A program made the position numbers and the translations under genes. Of a stretch of 64,000 nt of DNA, positions 1 to 11,076 are shown one piece after another (within the stretch, counting starts at the first letter, position 1; every line of letters begins with the position of its first letter). The notes below the pieces were generated by a model. The model had not been told where the DNA came from. It saw only the letters and a list, made by a program, of their open reading frames with translations, and did no database searches. The stretch is from Falciphora oryzae (lineage: Eukaryota; Ascomycota; Sordariomycetes; Magnaporthales; Magnaporthaceae). Location of the stretch: positions 115,567 through 179,566 of the forward strand of contig JNVV01000061.1 of assembly GCA_000733355.1 (NCBI GenBank), in the 5' to 3' direction.

Positions 1-115
1 TGGGATCAGTTCCAGAGTCCGGTGGCAGTCGAATACCCTGTTCGACTCGTTCGACTGTGTAGCCGCCGCGAGCAGGTGAGTACCTATCCAGCGTATGCCA
101 GAGTTTAGACCTTAG

Positions 116-1126
116 TTACATACCTGCACCAAGAACCTCTCCGATCCTCTTTTCTGCCTCAACCTGGCTGGGCACGATCTGGCACAAAAGGTCCTTCGCA
201 TACGCTGCCGCCATCATAGCGGCAAAGCCTTGCCATTCCTTATTCTTGTGCGTGTCCGAATAGTCGCAGATGCCCCGGATGACGAGGCAAGGGAAGTTGT
301 TCATCAGGCCGGCCGCTTCCATCTCGAAACAAAGGACACGCTTTTCCGATACCATCTCGTCACGAATTACGGCGTCTTTCATCAGCTGGTTGGCGCTGGC
401 GATCAATCCGTAGTGGATAACGGCGAAGTCTTCCCCATCCTCCGGCTCTTCCCGTTCTGGCCGGGGGACCAAATATCTCGGAACATCGCCGCAGAGAGCC
501 TGGCAACTCATACCATCGTTTGTATGTACAAACTTGGGCATATACAGCCTGTCACTCGTGGGAGGTGGACGGGAGTATTTCGCAAGCATTTCTCGCCTTT
601 TCCCTTTTAACAGCTCGGCGATTAGGGATTCGTACCGATGGCCGTCGGCTTCGTGTTGGGCTTTCAAGTCGCCCACTGCCGTCCGGAGAGCCGCTGGCGG
701 CTTGTCCAGATGCCCTGTGGGGGCAAAACGCCGATTCTGAATCGATTTTCCAAAGTCGTACTGGAACACGCCGCCTTCACCATTGCCGGGACTGCTGACC
801 ACAATATCCCCGAGACGCATGTTGTTCTCTTTGCTCGGCGCGCCGCCTCCGATGCCAACCATCAAGCCGAAGCGGATGTTGGGGAAACTGCGCAGCATAT
901 TTGTGGCCACGACGGCCGCCATCGTGGTTCCGTACTCTCCTTCGGGCAGGCAGGCCATGACGACGTAGTGACGCCCGATCTTGCCCAAGCTGTAAGAATT
1001 GGTGTCGTGCGGGGCGAGCATCTCAGGGCGGCAGGGCTTTGTGTCAAGGAAAAGCTTGGCAGCGACGAGCTCGGTAGGAATAGCCGAGATCCAGCCGACG
1101 GTATAAATGTTGTTGGAGTCCGACAT
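116..1126 (-). CDS. Nucleoside phosphorylase-domain protein (PNP_UDP type), possibly the N-terminal module of an NLR
   Basis: The reading frame gives about 336 residues from the ATG at 1126, chosen because the conserved domain begins at once (MSDSNNIYTVGWISAIPTEL). The glycine-rich block GLMVGIGGGAP, the LGDIVVSSP segment, the FEMEAAGL motif and a RGICDYSDTHKN segment are all present, matching the phosphorylase domain that fungi place in front of NACHT, TPR or ankyrin modules. In bacteria the fold cleaves nucleosides; in fungal NLRs it is an N-terminal effector or sensor domain, presumably cytosolic. No signal peptide is visible. The frame stops at 116, but a good donor (GTATGT) lies just before the stop, at 123. 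A downstream stretch from about 83 to the window edge stays open in phase, so the gene may continue off the left edge, although that intron would be only about 40 bp. Domain identity is secure; the gene end is not. Confidence 0.8.
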   Translation of the reverse strand: MSDSNNIYTVGWISAIPTELVAAKLFLDTKPCRPEMLAPHDTNSYSLGKIGRHYVVMACLPEGEYGTTMAAVVATNMLRSFPNIRFGLMVGIGGGAPSKENNMRLGDIVVSSPGNGEGGVFQYDFGKSIQNRRFAPTGHLDKPPAALRTAVGDLKAQHEADGHRYESLIAELLKGKRREMLAKYSRPPPTSDRLYMPKFVHTNDGMSCQALCGDVPRYLVPRPEREEPEDGEDFAVIHYGLIASANQLMKDAVIRDEMVSEKRVLCFEMEAAGLMNNFPCLVIRGICDYSDTHKNKEWQGFAAMMAAAYAKDLLCQIVPSQVEAEKRIGEVLGAGM

Positions 1127-1323
1127 GGTGGGCAGTCGATGGTAGAAAAGAGTATGCGCAGGAAAGATATGCAAAAAAAAAGGTAGTGGATGAGGCTTCG
1201 CAGGCAACGGGAGGATGAGCAAGAAAGATGGAAAGATATGCAGGCAAGCTGAGGCAAGGCAGAAGTAGGGCTGGCTGTCTGGGTTGGGAAAGGAGTTTGC
1301 ACATATGCAGGGAGGAGAGTCTC

Positions 1324-1331
1324 TTTATATG
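1324..1331 (-). promoter_or_regulatory. TATA-like box upstream of the phosphorylase-domain gene
   Basis: On the minus strand this reads CATATAAA about 200 bp before the ATG at 1126. ATATGCA-type words occur on both sides of it. Assigned by motif and position only. Confidence 0.35.
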
Positions 1332-1600
1332 CAAACTCCTGCCCCTTCAGCTTTCCTTTTTTGGGCGCTGGCATCGACTAATCCTCCAGGAGTTGCGCTC
1401 AACTATAGAGGAGTCCTGCTTCATTCTGTAGAAATGACCCTGACATGTGCGTTTTGCCAATCGCATGCCATAGAACCCCCAGCCTGCTGCAGGCCATTGG
1501 ATGGCTGGATGGGACAAGCCCTCCATGCCACCCCGGCAAACTCGTGTGGATGGGGGGCAACTCGAGGGAGGAACTGAGGTCGGGCCTCCGGCTCAGTAGC

Positions 1601-1890
1601 CAGGTCGGGCGCGCTCGACCTAGTTGGTGAAGAGCATTTGAACACGTCGACGGCCGGTCGTGGTCTGGACGGAAGTCCATGTCCGCATGACACGGGAAGG
1701 GCAGGTCGGGCGCGCGCCCGACCCTAGATAGTTGGCGAAAAGCATTTGAACACGTCGGCGGCCGGCCGTGGTCTGGGCGGAAGTCCATGTCCGCATGACA
1801 CAGGAAGGGCAGGTCGGGCGCGCGCCCGACCCTAGATGGCGGAAAGCATCGGAACACGTCGACGGCCGGCCGTGATGCAGCTCGTCGGGC
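1601..1890. repeat. Three-copy tandem repeat, unit about 101-108 bp
   Basis: Copies begin with CAGGTCGGGCGCGC-like sequence at 1601, 1702 and 1810. Each contains an 'agcattt/atcgg aacacgtcg' stretch and a GGCCGGCCGT-like stretch; the third copy is partial. Copies 2 and 3 start with the palindrome GTCGGGCGCGCGCCCGAC. No convincing protein is encoded here. Confidence 0.8.
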
Positions 1891-1894
1891 AGGA

Positions 1895-3179
1895 GTCAAC
1901 AGCCGCCTCCTCGCCCGACCATGCCGTACCCCGCGATGGAGTGGTCGTGCGGGGTCCGGGGCGACAGGAGGGCCCAGCGCGTGCTCCAGATCGGGCAGGA
2001 AGCAGACCCCCTTTCCGACTGCACGAGGGCGTTGGGCCGAGCCGGGCAAAATACCCAGCGTGCATAGGGAGAACGAAAGGCCCGTAAGCCTGTCGCCTGT
2101 TGCGCGCGGTTCTCCTGGTTGATGCAGACGTGGTCCATCCACAGGAAGCCGCCGCCCTCCTTCCGATCCGAGCGCCGTAATCACGAAAAAAGTTACAACG
2201 AATCGTTGGGTCTCTCCCCGACGTTAAGAGGCTTGCCCTCCCGGCCCCGGCCTTGATCCAATCCTTTCCGTCATCGGAGGGGTCGTCGCGAATTGTCTCG
2301 GGTTGGGCGGTCTGCGGTTGGGCATCATCCCGTCCGATCCCTCGGCACGCCTCTGCCTACGCGGGGAAATCCGGTGACGATGCTCTCGTTTTCTCCTCGG
2401 GTGTTACCGGCTCCTCTAATATTGCTCGTGGAATCTGTATGGCTTTGTTCCTCACTGAAAGCACAGCCTTCGTCAGTCCAGGCGATGCTGTCATTGCGCG
2501 GGAGAAAGTCCGTGGAGCGCTTTACGCCGGGAGATTCGCCGCCCAGATCTCCTACGCGGGCGGAAGGCCAACCGAGCTTAAGCAACTCGCGCCGCTTATC
2601 CTTGGTCGCCTACTGTTACAGCCGCAAATCGTGCAAATTGGCCATCTTTTAAACACGTGTATCGCATACGTTTTAACGCTTTGGAAGACCGCAGGAATTT
2701 GCTATGCGCGATCGAAGACCAAACTGAGACAGTTCGCCCAAGATCCGGACACGACATAAAGCTGGATGACCTGCTTACCTGTGGCGGCATTGGGAGTCAA
2801 GCTAGGGATAAGGGAGAAACCCCACATCATGAGCAAAAGACCTCCTATACAGCCCGTTTCAGTTTATGTACCTTTTCCTACATCAGCTGCCCAGAAAACG
2901 GACGCTTCTGCCAACCCCCGCCCCCCGGCAGCACGCTGTCAGGTCGCAGCTACGGTGCTATTGAGCTAACTTCTACGACTAGGGCTAGCCTACCAGGCAC
3001 TCAGCCAGTGCCCGTGCAACCTCTCTCATTCTCGCCGCCAGCCGCGTGCTGGACCCTGTTGTTGTTGAAGCAGCGACCTCCGACCCAGATTGGAGTATTA
3101 AAGCTGTGTAGCGGAAGAGGCTCCGAGGTTAGTGTCAGCGGCTGTGTGGCCAGGGCGGGAAGGGGAGCGAGTAGGGAGC
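1895..3179. other. Intergenic, no supported gene
   Basis: Open frames on both strands are short, arginine/serine/proline-rich and show no domain. It lies between the tandem repeat and the 3' end of the hydrolase gene. Confidence 0.5.
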
Positions 3180-3371
3180 CTAGTCAGCTGAACAAACATA
3201 CGTTGCCGTCCACTCAAAGCCGTACCGGTCGGGCCCGTCGTGGTACCAAAACTTCCAGTTGGTCGGTGTCGAGCCGATGCAGCGCCCGACTTCCCTCTTG
3301 AGCGCCTCGCCGTTGTCTGAGGTGAGCCAGCCGGCGCCGTTCATATAGAAGCTGCTGAGGACGAGCTTGTA
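3180..3371 (-). other. Open in-frame extension beyond the GDSL gene's TAG (63 codons)
   Basis: Past the TAG the same frame stays open to a second TAG at 3180-3182. The extension contains REVGRCIGSTPTNWKFWYHD, which parallels MERLIGSCDNGDSSNPMNWK just upstream of the stop. The tail is therefore probably a second copy of the C-terminal module, and the stop at 3372 a nonsense change (CAG to TAG would explain it). Translational readthrough is the alternative. Confidence 0.55.
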
Positions 3372-5844
3372 CTAGCTGTCGCAGTCGCCGTGCTTGCGCT
3401 GCACGGGCGGCATCGGCCGGTTCTTGCGTGTCGGGTCGATGCGGTACGTGACCTCGCCCTTCTTGTACAGGCCGCCAAACTTCCAGTTCATCGGGTTGCT
3501 CGAGTCGCCGTTGTCGCAGCTGCCAATGAGGCGCTCCATCGCGGCTCCGCAGTCGGCCTTTCTGAAATCGGCCGCCTTGGGGGACAGCTGGACGCTAAAT
3601 CTGTGCTCGTCCAGCGTGCCAGTGTTATACGTGTACGAGAAACCCCAGCCAACCGTGTGTTCGGGCTGCTCAACCCGCCCGCAGAAGTCCTTGTAGTTCT
3701 CCATTACGCGGTCCGGATGCGCGTACGTGTTCCCGCCTTCCTTGGACCAGCACTTGAACTGGTCGACGTCGGATGGCGCTTTGCAGGACCCGTCCTGGCC
3801 CAGCACCTCTGCTCGGAGCCGGATCATGCGCTCCAGCGCGAATGCCGCTATGGTCTGGTGGCCGAGCTCGTTGGGGTGGAAGTTCTTGCCAAACGTGTCT
3901 GGCAGGCCCAGGCCCAGCGTCGGGTCGAAGCTGCCGTCACCCGGGCAGTCCGGGGGCGCGGGCGCACGCGGGTCTAGGCGGTGCAGCGCCTCCGCCCGCG
4001 GGCTGACCGATTTCCAGAGTAGCGACTCGTGCATCGTCCGCCCCATTTCCTCCGCCTCCCTCAGCTCCTTCTCGACCCCCTCCTCAGCCAAGTCGAAAGG
4101 CTCTGCGGTGGTATTGTGTCGCTTCGCAAACGCGGCTTTGGATTTGACTGAGGTGTCCGGCTTGAAGAATTGCAAGTCAGGCTGGTTTTGCGGATCGGGG
4201 TATTTCCCCGAGCCCTTGGGGTCGCAGAACTGGCCTCTGACACCCTTGTACACCCATGGGTCCCAGTTTGCGAACCTACGGTGGTCAGCCGGGAGCGGGA
4301 AGAGCCGGCCGGAGACCCATCTTTGAAGTCTGAACTCACCCAAGCTTGCACTTGATGTTTCCGTTCTGTTTAACGTCCTCAATAACCTCGATGGCATCGT
4401 TGATGCTCACCACGAGCGCATTGTACTTCTTTCGGTAGTCAAGCGTCAAGGGAATAGGCTCTTTGCCAATGTGTTGGGGCAAGACTCGGGTCCAGGGCCA
4501 ATGCTCGTTTTTGGTGCACGTATCCTGTCCAGTCAAGTTAGCCCAGCGGCCGACGCAGGGTGACTACGAAGATAGCAATAGCACTCACCGCTTCGTCCGT
4601 GTTGAAGAATTGGGCGTATCCGTTGTACACGACAATACCGTCCTTCCGCACCTTGTCGTTAAGCGCTAGCAGAATCTGCTTTAGGTTTGGCTTTAGGATC
4701 GTCTTCACGTTGTCTGCGGCCTTATCCATAATCGCCGTGCATGCCGCCTGTCCTTCGGCCCAAGATGACGGCATCAAAACATCAAAAACATACAACACCG
4801 AGGATTCCCCAGTGGTCACCCACCTGAGTACTAGTTCGGCCCTCACTGGTTTGACTAGGGGAGAGCGGACGGGATCCCGTATATTCCAGTGGGTATGGTC
4901 GTATGTGTCGGTTTGGTGATGCAGCTGCTCTGAAGTAGTCGAGGAGCTCAGCTTACCTGGGTGAGATCCAGGGAATAAATATGTCGCGATGGTGGGGGAT
5001 CCGAACTAGCCGTGCCGTGGCGGGAGCGAGTGCTTTTTATCAAAACGAAACACTGCCCCTCCCGGGTGTGACGTGCCGCTTCTGTGGGACGAGACGGACG
5101 GGGGAGGACGGGAAGAAAATGCAGTTTACATCATCGTCCACGCCATCGTATTTCGATCTTCGGCGTCACCGTCGTACCTGAACCGGGAAAAATGGCGGGG
5201 CATTAGAAACAAGTGGCCGTGCTAAGGTATTTACCAAAGAAAAGAGCTGGATGCTTGGAATCATACTCACGGCAAGAAAATACACTTTTGGATCATTCCA
5301 GCCTGTATTGCGCGTCGGTTTTGCCCTGTTAGCAATAAGATACCCAGAAGCATAGAAAAAGCGCCGTTTCCGGATGCCGATGTTACAGAGGCAAACCTAC
5401 CAAGCAGAGGTCGTTTCCTCCGGCCGTCATAATGACAAGGTCCAGGTCGGAGTCGATCTCGTCCGTAACCTGCTTGTAAATACCCTCAGACCGGTCACCG
5501 CTACAGGCCGCGTACTGAAACTTTTCGACTGCGGGGCCGAACGCATCGTTGAGCACAATAGGGTAGGCCTCGTCGTAGCGCGAGCACTTCCAGCTGTTGA
5601 ACCTGTGGAACATTGAGCCCAGCTGGCTGCCGGCTCCGATGCCAGCGGTGAAGCTGTCGCCGATGGCCGCCCACTTTTTGATCCACCTGAAGTCGGCCGG
5701 GTCTGTGTCCCGGCGGTATATGAGCGGGGAGGCTGAGGCGGGCGACGTTCCATTGTCCGTCCCTGGCGGCGACGAGCCAACGGGGAGGACATGGGCGCTC
5801 CCGACGGAGGCCAGAAGCTGAAGACACAAGGCCCAGGACAGCAT
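3372..5844 (-). CDS. Secreted GDSL/SGNH-type hydrolase (lipase/esterase-like), five exons
   Basis: Proposed exons are 5844-5401, 5302-5271 (a 32-nt microexon), 4823-4589, 4524-4340 and 4275-3372. They sum to exactly 600 codons including the TAG. The product starts with a signal peptide (MLSWALCLQLLASVGSAHVL). It carries the SGNH blocks: GDSFTAG (nucleophile Ser), a GGND block (TAGGNDLCL, where the microexon continues as AGMIQKCIFLP), and the catalytic His motif FHPNELGHQ late in the last exon. Family members hydrolyse ester bonds; a secreted lipase or acyl-esterase role is inferred. A C-terminal module with NPMNWKFGG follows the catalytic region. The introns at 4588-4525 and 4339-4276 are both 64 bp with GTGAGT donors. 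The acceptor at 4824 for the long intron 5270-4824 is the least certain junction. The stop at 3372-3374 looks premature (see the next feature). Confidence 0.8.
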
Positions 5845-6857
5845 CGTGAGACTTGGTGCTTGACGGCCAGGCCACAGGGAGAGAGAATACAGAATGAGGC
5901 AGTAAGGAATGATCGCGCTTCCAGGCCGGCTCGGTGCGGCCGGTCGCGGGTATTGATCGAATTAATGGCTCGTCTTTCCACCAAGGCATAGATATGCGAC
6001 GTGCCCCAGGTCGGGCTAAAACCCTGGGCCATGGCGAGGGTGCCCGTGACTGACTCCTCTAGTAATGCGATATCTCGGGTTTGAGGCGCCTCCTCCTGGA
6101 CTTTTCCAGGTCTCGACGTTCGGAGTGGAACGCTTCATTGTGGTCTTTGGTCTGTCGCCGATACAATGCCTAGTAGGTAGTCCCGGCCGCATCGCGAGGT
6201 AATATCAACGTCCGACCCTGAAAGTCCGAGCAGCCCGCAACGTGTCATGCAGCAGGTACTACCACACTGTATCCTCCGTTTACATTTGGTGGGTTGTACC
6301 GACATCCGCTTACCTCTGAGCATCCCTTCCATGCAGTCACCAACCACGTGCTCCCACAATGTCAGGTGCTTGCCTCCCGCAGGAATGGCACTACTCTCAA
6401 GCCGCATTATCCTGCCCGCTAGCCGGATGGGTCGACGGAACACGGTCAAGCCGAGGCTTTCTTGGCCCTCGGAATCATCTTGATGCTCGGTCTCTCGGGA
6501 ATATGGAGAGCATGGGGGTCGGGGTAGGTAACGCTGACTGCCTGCGGCGAACACGCTCCACTTACATAGACATTACCTAATGGGGGGTCCCGAAGGGTAG
6601 TGAGTTAGCTGGTCGGAACTCCCTTCGTCTCGCGTTCAACAGCTCGAGGGGCCGTCTTCAACTTCAAGTCGACCTTGGGGGAGCCCTCGAGTCTTCTCTG
6701 CTGATGAGTTGCGTATCAGCTGTCTAGTCGTCCCAACAGCCGCTCTATCTGCGGATTCCATCAAGACAAGACCTCTCCGCCGACACACATTGCTACTAGT
6801 ATCACACTAACGCGTGGGCCTCCAACGCGCGGATCTCGAGCGAGAACACCGTCCATC
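5845..6857. other. Divergent intergenic region between hydrolase and LysM genes
   Basis: No coding frame with a recognisable domain. It should hold the promoters of both divergent genes. I saw no TATA box I would defend. Confidence 0.45.
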
Positions 6858-8687
6858 ATGACTGTCCTGGCCACGGCTGTCGTGGTGCTTCAAGGGCTCG
6901 TCCCCCTCGTCGCGGCCCAGGCCTTGGCAGCACCACCGGGCCCGATCTTCTCTCATACCACCAAGATTTGCAACAAGTGGTACCTGGCAAAAAAGGGAGA
7001 TGACTGTTCCAACGCCCTATCGGCGGGCGGCATCCAGATGAAGGACTTCCTGGACTGGAATCCCGACGTTTCCGCCGACTGCGGTCAGAACTCCTGGCCG
7101 GGCAACGCCTACTGCATCGGCGTCGCGTCGACGTGGCCCAAAATGGCGTCCGACTGCGACGCCTACCACGTTGTCATGCCCAACTCTGGCGACTCGTGCT
7201 GGTCCATCACTCAAAAGTACGGCATCAGCCTGGATGACTTCTTCCGCTGGAACCCGGACGTGGCCACCGACTGCGGAAACAACTTCTGGCCAAACTACGC
7301 GTATTGCGTTGGTCTCAAAAAGGCCCCGGCGCCGTCAACGACACGCGCAACTGCCACAACGACGGCGCGCCCATCAACCTCTGACCCGACCTCCATGCCC
7401 ACCGGGCCTTACTCGCCCTGCACCCAGTCTTGCCCTGGAATATCACAACCCCCACCATCGGCACCGCGTTTCCTCCCCGTGAAACACAGCCCGGGCAACC
7501 CAGCTACTGCATCGATTGGCATTTGGTGACCGCCGTGGACTCGTGCAAGTCCATTGTAGGCCGCTACTACGGCTCCCTCAGCATGGACGACCTGCTGGAA
7601 TCCCGCTCTGCTGGACGAATGTAGCGGCCTGCAGCTCTACTACTGGGTTTGCATCCGCGTGCAGACCCAATCGTCGCTCACCCTTACCTACGCGGATCCG
7701 ACCAGGCCCGTCCAGATCCCGCCGCTCGGCCCCAGCCACGTGCCAGAGACCCTAACGCCCCTGGACCCGGTATTCTCACCGACCCCGACGCAGGGCCCGC
7801 TGCCTGCCGACTGCAAAAACTACTACCTGTCGCAGAAGGGCGACCGGTGCGACAACGCGATCCAGTATATGCAAGGCCTCACAAGGGAGCGCTTCTTTGA
7901 ACTTAACCCGTACCTCAACGGCAATTGCGACGGCCTTTGGGTCGGGTACTACTACTGCGTCTACGCGGGCGGTCAGGGCGCCGGCGACCTGCCGGACCCT
8001 CCGACCGTCACCACCAAGCCCAGTAACGCAGCGTTCGGCGGGGCATCCAACTGCCAGCGCTGGTACGAAACGTCGGGCGGCGATACGTGCGACCTAGTCG
8101 TCGCCATTTTTGGGCGCTTCAACCTGGCTAGCTTCATCTCCTGGAACCCCTCGGTCCTGCCCGACCGCTCCGGCATCAAGGACGACCTCTACTACTGCGT
8201 CGCCGTGCCCGGCACGCCCAGCAGCCGCACGGACCCGCTCCCCTCCACCACCTCCGACGAGAGCCCCAGTCCCAGCACCACCGCAGGCACCGGCCACGAC
8301 GACGAACCCTCCCGCGGCCGTCAGCACGCCACGGCCCATCCAGGACGGCATGGCCTCTGGCTGTCGGAGGTTCTACTTTGTCATCAAGGGCGACGGGTGC
8401 TGGGCGATCTCAAACGACGCGGGCATCAACCTAAGGTAAGAATCCTATCTCCCTTCCCTCCGCGCCAAAAAAAAAAAAAAAAAGCCACCCAGTCCACGGA
8501 CAAGAACAGACAAGAAAACGAGACATTCCTTGCTAATCACAAGACCACAAACAATAGCGACTTTTACGCCTGGAATCCGGCCGTTAAGGACGACTGCAGC
8601 GGGCTACAGTACGGCTACTACGTGTGCATTGGCGTCGCCGGGCCCGCGACCACCATCTCGGGCGGGAAACCGGTGCCGACCAAATAG
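6858..8687 (+). pseudogene. Six-LysM secreted protein, broken by three frameshifts
   Basis: The ATG at 6858 opens a signal peptide (MTVLATAVVVLQGLVPLVAA). Six LysM modules follow, each with a Cys near its start, a D/W-x-W-NP core and a terminal YYC or AYC element: about 6966-7130, 7153-7316, 7500-7670, 7808-7970, 8050-8215 and 8352-8640. LysM modules bind chitin or related glycans; secreted fungal multi-LysM proteins without a chitinase domain are often effectors. Proline/serine/threonine linkers separate modules 2-5. The frame breaks near 7439 (consistent with loss of 1 nt after the CPG codons), near 7600 inside LysM 3 (2 or 5 nt lost before WNPALLDEC) and at about 8280-8310. A normal intron at 8436-8557 containing an A17 run splits LysM 6, with AG|C restoring INLSDFYAWNP. 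The stop is at 8685-8687. Either a pseudogene or a gene with assembly indels. Confidence 0.8.
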
Positions 8688-8793
8688 AATCTGGGTTCGG
8701 CGTCGTGTTTTCTTTCGTCGGAGCAGCCTGCGAGGAGAATTGATCGTAGATACACTCGTGTGCTTTGGTCCCCGCTACCAGTGTGGGCTTTCT

Positions 8794-8822
8794 CCCCCCC
8801 CCCCCCCCCCCCCTTTTTTTTT
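8794..8822. repeat. Homopolymer tract C20 T9
   Basis: A long C run passes directly into a T run just downstream of the LysM gene, followed by CTCCCTTTTTTG-type repeats. A likely spot for sequencing error. Confidence 0.9.
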
Positions 8823-8931
8823 GCTCCCTTTTTTGCTCCCTTTTGTGCTCCCTTTTTCGTTCATTTCGTCCTGGTTCGGACAGCCGTATTCTGTCTAATT
8901 GCGAAATCACTGACAGACAAGCATGCTCGTT

Positions 8932-10098
8932 TCAGCGTCTCACTCTTCGGCCCTGATGGAGCACGCCGGCTTCGGATATGACTTCCAGACAATCCTGGAT
9001 AGTGCCAGTGCGACCTCGGATACGGCCATCGGCGTTGTCGAGGTCCGGGCTGAACATGTTCACAGCATTGCGCGGGTATTCTTCGGCTTCCCGGTAGCTC
9101 TCCAGAAACGCCTGCGGAGTCACTCGCTCGGATCTCCCCCCGCCGGGTTCTCAACGTCCGCCCAATCAACCGAACCGGGCTGGTACAGGGTGACGCTAGC
9201 GCCCTGGTGCCATTTTCGCGGGAGCATGTTCCGGATGCGTTCGAAGAGGGGGTCGTCAGTCACCCAAATGTCCCACAAGCTGGACGCAGTAGCTGCCTCA
9301 AAGACCAGGCATCAGAGAGTAGCTTGCGGACGCCGGTCAACAATACTGTCAACAGTGCTTCTCCTCTTTTAAGTGGTATCGGGGGGAGTGCCCAGACGGC
9401 GCGGCGCAAGTTCGAGCCCCAGAGAGAGAAAATCCAGGCCTGCCCCACGTATGCGCCGCCATCCCCTCCCGGCGGCTCAATACGGCGAGGGCTGGTGGGG
9501 ATGCGGCCTACGGGGCCCCGAGTTGAACCGTCGGTCTCAATGGCGCTGAAGACCGAGGTTAGACGAGCACCGGACCCTAACGGGCTCACCCCCAGACGAA
9601 GGGAACGTCGACAATATCGGCTGTTGCGCAGTCAGGCAAGCGTTGAGGGACCTGCAGGCGTTGGCAAGCCCCACGGTGTCCGAGAAAGGCTGGGAGAGTC
9701 TCGCCGTCTCGATCCCGCCCATTTTCCGAGATCTAGGCAAGGGAACGCACGGCGCCGTCCTCGAGCGCTCGTGAGGCCTTCCCACCCTCGCCTCCCGTCT
9801 TGCCGCGCAGGCCCCGGCAGCCCACACCGCCCGCCCCTAAATTTCCATTCTCCCGGTGCGTCGAGGGCGGCCTCCTCATCGCCGGCGCGGCCGGCGTCGC
9901 CACGACGGGCAGCTGGGCCCGGGCCCAAAACAGGGTCTCGTGGGTGCCCGGGTCTGCGGCGGGTGCCGCCTCCGCGCTCGACCCAGGTGGTGGTGCGCGA
10001 ACGGCAAGCACACGCGGATATGGGAGGGTGCAGCCAGAGAAAATGTTCTCCTCCTCCGCGGCCTCATCCCACAGACCGTGCTCGACTCTCCCCGCCAC
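8932..10098 (-). pseudogene. Decayed protein-coding gene of unknown family
   Basis: Several protein-like stretches on the minus strand lie in changing frames and read in order. They are: a start-like segment at about 10098 (WDEAAEEENIFSGC), then ARAQLPVVATPAAPA, ETARLSQPFSDTVGLANACR at about 9720, a hydrophobic piece at about 9440-9280 (YVGQAWIFSLWGSNLRRAVW), LWDIWVTDDPLFERIRNMLP at about 9260, and TPQAFLESYREAEEYPRNAV at about 9120. Each is far more protein-like than the other frames. I do not recognise the family. At least three frame changes without splice signals suggest a pseudogene or indel-rich sequence. Confidence 0.4.
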
Positions 10099-11076
10099 GA
10101 TTGTCGCCTGCGTCGCGGTGACGACGGCCGCGATGACAGCGTGTCGCTACCTGCACCGGCACGAGAAACGCCAGGACCCGCCCATTTTGGGCATTGCTGG
10201 AGGAGGAGCCCTGGCCGGCAGGCTGGTGGGGCCTCGGCGGGACGGCCGTGCTTCTTCGGACATCCCCTGGACTGTCCTGACCTCGCTGCTGTTGGGTGCG
10301 GCCTTGTCGCCACGGCTAGCTGGGAAGGCCCATTCCCAGGTGGAACGATGGGGACCATTAGCCTGAAGGCGAGGGCTTTTGATGCCATATAGCTCAGGAG
10401 GAGGCTCAACTTTGCGGCTTGGTGATGGTCTCAGGGCAGAAAGGCGGCTCCGTAGAGGGAGGGAATCGATGGGGACGTTTTCGGTAAAGCGGCAGATATC
10501 GCAAGGACATGATTTTGCAAAGGGCAGCAGTAAATACCTCGGCAGTCTGTCACAGTAGCTCCGTTGATTCGTGCCAAAAATGCACCTGGACGGGTTTACA
10601 AGGCGCCCCTTGTCCTCATCTGCTACGTGCAATCTGCGGCAACTTTGGCCGTACCTCCTTTTATTGAGGTTGTGTGAACACAAACTTGCGAGCATCGGCG
10701 GCTTGTTGCCGACAACAATGGCGTCGGATTTGTACTGGACCTAGTTGAGGGTAGCTTTTATCCAACATACCTAGAAAGACACGAGGTTAATATACTTATG
10801 CTTTGTTTTCCCTGCAAAAAGCCATGTTGAAAATGGCCTGGGGGGGCGCCAGGTTAAGATGCGTGTCGGATTGCCGAATAGGGAGGGGTTGAGCCGTGGG
10901 AGAAGTGAGGTGTGGTTAGAGTGCAAAGTCAGATCCAGTAATACCTAAGTAGGTGTAGGCAGGCACAGGTAGCTTACATGGCCTCGAGATGATGGCCCGC
11001 AAAAACTGTCGTCATAGACTCAATCTGGATTGCCTGCCTGGAGTTTGGCCGAATTGAAAAAGCACCGCGAAGGCTC
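10099..11076. other. No supported gene
   Basis: Frames open over 150-190 codons at 9800-10700 look like GC-driven shadows (alanine/arginine/proline-rich, no domain). Confidence 0.4.

Noticed and set aside
3390..4326. Plus-strand frames of up to 199 codons
   Set aside because: Opposite the hydrolase exons, which carry the catalytic motifs.
9395..9425. GTTCGAGCCCC word suggesting a tRNA T-arm
   Set aside because: No matching acceptor, D or anticodon arms could be folded around it; no tRNA is called anywhere.
9207..10121. A 304-codon plus-strand frame
   Set aside because: Arginine/proline/serine-rich with no domain. The minus strand in the same place has protein-like stretches.
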